Below are positions 14,345-18,059 of a DNA stretch of 18,059 bases, piece after piece (the stretch's first letter is position 1; each line of letters opens with the position of its first letter). The notes beneath the pieces are model-generated. The model saw only the letters and a list, made by a program, of their open reading frames with translations. It had not been told where the DNA came from and did not search any database. The DNA lies in assembly GCA_905234355.1 (NCBI GenBank), contig CAJOHP010000048.1:1-18059 (forward strand). The letters are read 5' to 3'. Origin of the DNA: an uncultured Prevotella sp. (GTDB lineage Bacteria; Bacteroidota; Bacteroidia; Bacteroidales; Bacteroidaceae). The translations under genes and the position numbers were made by a program.

Positions 14345-15991
14345 CTATCGTCCGAGCCAGCGCATGGGGTTGAGCAGCTGTTTCCAGTTGCGCAGCTGGA
14401 ACTGCATGACGCCGTCGCCTCCCACTGTGCCGAGCGCCTGTCGGGCCGACACATGCTGTCCCGGGCGCACGCTGACGCTTGCGAGGTTGCAATAGACTGA
14501 GATGTATCGGCCGTGCCTGACCATGACGATATGGTTGCCCGCACCCTGCACATAGACGCCGCTCACCTCGCCGTCGAAGACGCACTGCGCCTTGGCTCCC
14601 GGCTGTCCCTTGAGGTGTATGCCCTTGGAGTCGAGCCGCACGCCCTTGAGTCCCTCCACGGCATAGCTTCCGAAGTTGCGCACGATGCGGTAGGCCCCAG
14701 TGATGGGCATGGGCAGGCGTCCACGGTTGCTCTCGAAGCTTCCAGAGAGCTTGCGGTCGGCCGCCGGTTCGGTAAAGGTCTCTGCGGCCGCGCGCTCCGT
14801 CTTGGCAATGTCGCGGCTGCGTGCACTCTCCTCCTCGCGTGCGGCTTGCTCAGCTTTCTTGCGCGCCGCTTCGGCCTCTCGTGCCCTGCGGTCGGCCGCG
14901 GCGCGCTGTGCTGCATCCTTTCGTGCTGCGGCTCGCGCCTCTCGCTTGGCCCGCTCCTCGGCAGCCTTCGCCTCGGCTATGCGGCGTGCGTTCTCCTTGC
15001 GTGCCGCCTCGGCCGCGGCTCGCTTGCGTGCCAGCTCCTCCTGCCGCTTCTTGCGGGCCTCGGCCTCCGCCTTGCGCTTCGCCTCGGCCTCGGCACGCGC
15101 CTTGGCACGCGCTATCTCCTCGGCTATCATGCGGTCTATGCGTGCGTTGAGCTCGGCCTCCTGCTTCTGCTGCTGGGCAATGACGGCGTTGAGCGTCTTC
15201 TGCTCCTTCTGCAGGGCGTCTACCTGGCGGCGCTGCTCGCTCTGCTGTCCCTCGAGTTGCTGGCGCTCCTGCTGTCCGCGGGTCAGGAGTCTGTGCTTGT
15301 GCTGCTTGGCGTCGGCCACCTCGGCCTGCTTCTGCCTGAGCTGCTCGCGCTTCTGCTTCACCGCCTCGCCCTGTGCGCGCTGGAAGGTGGCATACTCGCG
15401 GGTGAAGCGCATGCGCCGGTACATCTGGTTGAGGTTGTCGGCGCTGAAGACAAACATGAGCTGGCTCTGTATGTTGCGGTTGCGGTGCATGTAGCGCAGC
15501 GACTTCTTGTATCGCTGCTTGCGTTCGTCGAGCTCGCGCGAGAGGGTGTCTATCTGTCGGTCCATCAGTGCGATGTCGGCATTGAGCGTCGTGATGTCGC
15601 GCTGTATGGTGTCGATGGTGCGCCGTTTGGCATCTATCTCGTTGCTCAGTATGAGGAGCGTCTGCATGCCCTGCCTGACGTTGTTCTCCACCTGCCTGAC
15701 GCGCTTTCTCTTCGCCTCGGTGTCCTGGTGCAGCTGCTTGCTCTGGCTCTGCAGCGACTTGACCGAGGGCTGGGCCTGCCGCTTCTGCTGCGCAGCCCTC
15801 TGCCGGGTGCGTGTATTGGTGGTCTTGCGCTTCTGCTGTGTGGCGGCAGGGCGCTTCTTCTGTGTGGCAGCCTGCCTGCGCTGCGTGGTGTGGGCACGGC
15901 GCGACGAGGTGGCGCGCTGGCCGTCGATGGCGACCTGCGTGCACAGCAGCATGAGCAGCAGCAAGAGGAGACGTTTCAGACCTGTCAGCAT
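14345..15991 (-). CDS. EnvC-like murein hydrolase activator with degenerate LytM/M23 domain
   Basis: A 548-residue exported protein. I prefer the ATG at 15991 over the GTG at 16000 because it opens directly into the signal sequence (MLTGLKRLLLLLLMLL). Residues 25-80 are a strongly basic Ser/Thr/Gln/Arg linker. Residues about 80-270 are coiled coil, and about 285-400 are a charged Ala-Glu-Arg-Lys helix of the TolA type. Residues 428-548 are the LytM (M23) fold. The zinc ligands are lost: the HxGxD site reads SKGIH, the YAHL histidine is N502 (YCNL), and the HLHFE histidine is Q530 (VMQFQ). A non-catalytic LytM domain behind a coiled coil is the EnvC design, which activates amidases at the division site. 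It follows the DUF4292 lipoprotein gene by 16 bp (7 bp from the GTG). Confidence 0.9.
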   Translation of the reverse strand: MLTGLKRLLLLLLMLLCTQVAIDGQRATSSRRAHTTQRRQAATQKKRPAATQQKRKTTNTRTRQRAAQQKRQAQPSVKSLQSQSKQLHQDTEAKRKRVRQVENNVRQGMQTLLILSNEIDAKRRTIDTIQRDITTLNADIALMDRQIDTLSRELDERKQRYKKSLRYMHRNRNIQSQLMFVFSADNLNQMYRRMRFTREYATFQRAQGEAVKQKREQLRQKQAEVADAKQHKHRLLTRGQQERQQLEGQQSEQRRQVDALQKEQKTLNAVIAQQQKQEAELNARIDRMIAEEIARAKARAEAEAKRKAEAEARKKRQEELARKRAAAEAARKENARRIAEAKAAEERAKREARAAARKDAAQRAAADRRAREAEAARKKAEQAAREEESARSRDIAKTERAAAETFTEPAADRKLSGSFESNRGRLPMPITGAYRIVRNFGSYAVEGLKGVRLDSKGIHLKGQPGAKAQCVFDGEVSGVYVQGAGNHIVMVRHGRYISVYCNLASVSVRPGQHVSARQALGTVGGDGVMQFQLRNWKQLLNPMRWLGR

Positions 15992-16007
15992 CGTCACCAC
16001 TTATTAT

Positions 16008-16877
16008 TTATAGGGCCATGAATCGGCGGAGTATCTCGTCTATCTCCACCTCGTTATACTTTCCTGAGATGTTGGTGCGCGTCTCCCAGTCGGAGTCGTT
16101 GCCCAGGTAGTTGAGCTCGAGCGAGAGCTTCAGCTCCTTCTTCGGCGTGGTGACGGTGATGCCCATGTTGTCGGGGAAGTGCTTGCGCCCCATCTGTGCG
16201 AAGTGGCGGTAGTCCCAGTTGAGCTGGGTGGTGGCGTTGTTGTTGAGCCGGTCCTGGTAGGCTATGTTGGCCATGCTGATGCGCCCTGTGGCCTTGCTGG
16301 CCAGCCAGGAGTAGTTCATGCCAGCCTTGGCGTCGTCGTAGCTCACGATCATGTTGTCGCCCTCGGCCATGGTGGTGAAGGCGTCCATGTCCTGCTGTGC
16401 CACACTCTGGTGATTGGGCAGGAAGAGCTCGTTCCAGAAGAGTGCCTGGAGGGTGTAGAAGTTGATTCCGCTCTCGCGGAGGAAGTCCACGTAGTGATAG
16501 GGCACGCGCAGGTACTGCTTGTTGATGCGGTCCATGATGAGCACCTGGTCGGGCGTGAACTCCAGGCGTGCTGCCTCGACGAATCCGAAGGCCATGAGCT
16601 GCAGTCGTATGACGTCGTTGCGCTTCATCTTCAGGTTGCCAGTGAAGCTCTGCTTGAGCTGTCCCACTTCGATGGCAAACTTCACCTTGGAGGTGACAAA
16701 CTCCTGTGTCTGCACGTTGGCGTGCACGCGCTGCATGAACGCCTTCTGTTCTACGGTGTCGGCCGAGGCCACGGCCGGCTTGTCGGCCACGACGCTCTTC
16801 TTGCTGCCGCAGGCGCCCAGCAGCAGGAGGGGGGCTGCCAGGAGGGCAACGTGGAGGATAGATGTGAGTCTTTTCAT
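16008..16877 (-). CDS. DUF4292-family lipoprotein
   Basis: A 289-residue lipoprotein. The signal peptide ends in the lipobox LLLGAC with C23 as the lipidated residue. The body (VTSKVKFAIEVGQLKQSFTGNLKMKRNDVIRLQLM, split here as VTSKVKFAIEVGQ and FTGNLKMKRNDVIRLQLM; then FGFVEAARLEFTPDQVLIMD) follows the DUF4292 pattern. These proteins have a LolA/LolB-like half-barrel and may help move hydrophobic envelope components. The gene lies between the TPR gene (55 bp upstream) and the EnvC-like gene, an order frequently seen in Bacteroidota. The upstream 55 bp show no promoter box, so it is probably co-transcribed with the TPR gene. Confidence 0.85.
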   Translation of the reverse strand: MKRLTSILHVALLAAPLLLLGACGSKKSVVADKPAVASADTVEQKAFMQRVHANVQTQEFVTSKVKFAIEVGQLKQSFTGNLKMKRNDVIRLQLMAFGFVEAARLEFTPDQVLIMDRINKQYLRVPYHYVDFLRESGINFYTLQALFWNELFLPNHQSVAQQDMDAFTTMAEGDNMIVSYDDAKAGMNYSWLASKATGRISMANIAYQDRLNNNATTQLNWDYRHFAQMGRKHFPDNMGITVTTPKKELKLSLELNYLGNDSDWETRTNISGKYNEVEIDEILRRFMAL

Positions 16878-16932
16878 CTTTTTCTTGTGTCGTTATGTCG
16901 TTTTTATTGTTTGCGTGACGTGTGCGGCTGGT

Positions 16933-18059
16933 TCACTTCTCGATATACTTGCGCCGCTTTATCTTGCGTGCGAGCAGCCGGTTGTGCTGGTCGTTCTGCA
17001 GGGCGCGCTGCCAGAGGGCGACGGCGCCGTCGACGTCGCCGCTCATGGCGTAGATGTCGCCTGCATGCTCCACGACGACGTGACTGGCCGTGGAGTCGTT
17101 GTGCAGGGCCTGGTCTATGTAGATGCGGGCCTCGCTGTAGCGTCCCTGTCGGAAGAGTATCCAGGCGTAGGTGTCGAGGTAGGTGGCATTCTCCGGCTCG
17201 GCCTTGATGGTGCGGTAGCTCATCTGCTCGGCACGGTCGAGCTGCTTGCCGGTGAGGCTGAGGTAGTAGGCATAGTTGTTCATGCAGCCTATGTTGTCGG
17301 GCTTCCACTGCAGGCAGGAGTCGTAGGCAGCATAGGCCTCACGCTCCATGCCCTTCTGGTGGAGCAGGTCGCCCATGACCTCGTAGAAGGAGGAGACGAT
17401 GTCGGGCGAGCTCTCGGTGGTGATGACGCTGATGCCGTTGCGGAATGCCTCGAGTGCCTGGTCGTAGTTCTCCTGCCGGTAGAAGGCCATGCCCTGATAG
17501 TAGTAGAAGGCCATCTCGTCGGGGTTGTACTGTCGTGCTGCGCGGCAGAGGTCTATGACGCGCTGGTCGTCGCTCTCCTCCCAGGCATACTGCACGAGCT
17601 GCAGGCGTGCCGAGGCATTGTCGGGTGCGAGCTGTAGCACACGCTCGAGCATGTGGCTGACGCTGTCGCGCGGCATCTTCTTCAGGTTCATGTAGGCAGC
17701 GCAGAACTCGGCGATGTCGGGGTCGGGCTCGGGCTGTGCCATCATCTCGCTGAAGAGCGAGAGGATGTGCGTGCTGTCGCCTCCGGCACGCTCGCTGGCT
17801 GCTATCTCCTGTCGGAGCAGGTAGACCTTCTCGTCCTGCTCGGCAGCGGGGTTGAGCAGCACGCGGCGCGTGAGCGAGTCGGCCTTCACGCTGTCCTCCT
17901 GCATCAGGTAGTAGGTGCGCAGCGACAGCTGGGCGCGGGCGTTGTCGGGCTCCTGGCGGAGCACGCGCAGCAGCAGGTCGCGCGCCTCTGGCTCACGGTC
18001 GTTCATCATGAGGGTGTTGGCATAGAGCGTCTGGTAGGTCATGTCGCTGGGGTGCTGGC
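16933..18059 (-). CDS. Tetratricopeptide-repeat protein, 5' end beyond the window
   Basis: The C-terminal 374 codons or so of a TPR protein. An ATG at 18042 exists but the frame continues to the window edge (QHPSD before MTYQTLYANTLM), and those residues complete a TPR helix, so the true start is outside. At least eight repeats can be seen, for example AYAAYDSCLQWKPDNIGCMN and TYAWILFRQGRYSEARIYID. The C-terminus is basic (ARKIKRRKYIEK). Proteins of this kind precede DUF4292 and EnvC-like genes in Bacteroidota and probably act as envelope assembly scaffolds. It is the first visible gene of the minus-strand operon. Confidence 0.85.
   Translation of the reverse strand, partial: QHPSDMTYQTLYANTLMMNDREPEARDLLLRVLRQEPDNARAQLSLRTYYLMQEDSVKADSLTRRVLLNPAAEQDEKVYLLRQEIAASERAGGDSTHILSLFSEMMAQPEPDPDIAEFCAAYMNLKKMPRDSVSHMLERVLQLAPDNASARLQLVQYAWEESDDQRVIDLCRAARQYNPDEMAFYYYQGMAFYRQENYDQALEAFRNGISVITTESSPDIVSSFYEVMGDLLHQKGMEREAYAAYDSCLQWKPDNIGCMNNYAYYLSLTGKQLDRAEQMSYRTIKAEPENATYLDTYAWILFRQGRYSEARIYIDQALHNDSTASHVVVEHAGDIYAMSGDVDGAVALWQRALQNDQHNRLLARKIKRRKYIEK

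Noticed and set aside
14513..16021. 502-codon plus-strand frame antisense to the EnvC-like gene, very Leu-rich
   Set aside because: The Leu-rich translation is the mirror of the Arg/Ala/Glu/Lys/Gln-rich coiled coil on the minus strand and has no membrane-protein pattern beyond that.

Overview
The window looks like part of a Bacteroidota chromosome, most likely a GC-rich member of the Prevotellaceae. The evidence is a Bacteroidota-type promoter (TTTG, 20 bp, TACTTTTG), the near absence of Shine-Dalgarno sequences, and families largely confined to this phylum (Omp28-like, DUF6029, DUF4292). In addition, Gln follows the predicted signal peptidase I site in every such substrate on the plus strand, and secreted proteins share a short C-terminal tail of the kind common in Prevotella. 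The genus is an inference from these traits.

Layout. Bases 1-309 are a regulatory region with one good rightward promoter, a C8 tract and a possible leftward gene that leaves the window. Bases 310-14015 carry a tightly packed plus-strand gene train with gaps of 3 to 77 bp and no second recognisable promoter. In order it holds: a double-length Omp28-like protein with two CxxC domains; a secreted propeller-like protein; a large secreted multidomain protein broken by an apparent one-base frameshift near 5680; a small secreted protein; a TlpA-type thioredoxin; a DUF6029 outer-membrane barrel; an Omp28-like lipoprotein; and a 633-residue secreted protein with a central CGWC thioredoxin-like domain. 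Bases 14016-14344 form a convergent intergenic region with an unusual repeat structure: three 11-bp repeats, then six 17-bp palindromes on an exact 22-bp period, containing a perfect 32-bp inverted repeat with a 3-nt loop. Bases 14345-18059 are a minus-strand operon (TPR protein, DUF4292 lipoprotein, EnvC-like murein hydrolase activator). This operon type is common in Bacteroidota and probably serves envelope biogenesis.

How the genes may work together. The plus-strand operon encodes five thioredoxin-fold domains with CxxC motifs (CGPC, CDPC, CKPC, CVNC, CGWC) spread over four exported proteins. It also encodes an outer-membrane barrel whose only two cysteines form a CX4C pair, and five proteins with a similar C-terminal tail (one carried on the 3' piece of the broken gene). 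I infer a coordinated cell-surface or periplasmic module with a thiol-disulfide theme. Substrate and function cannot be read from the sequence. The most unexplained DNA structure is the 22-bp phased palindrome array at 14128-14254.
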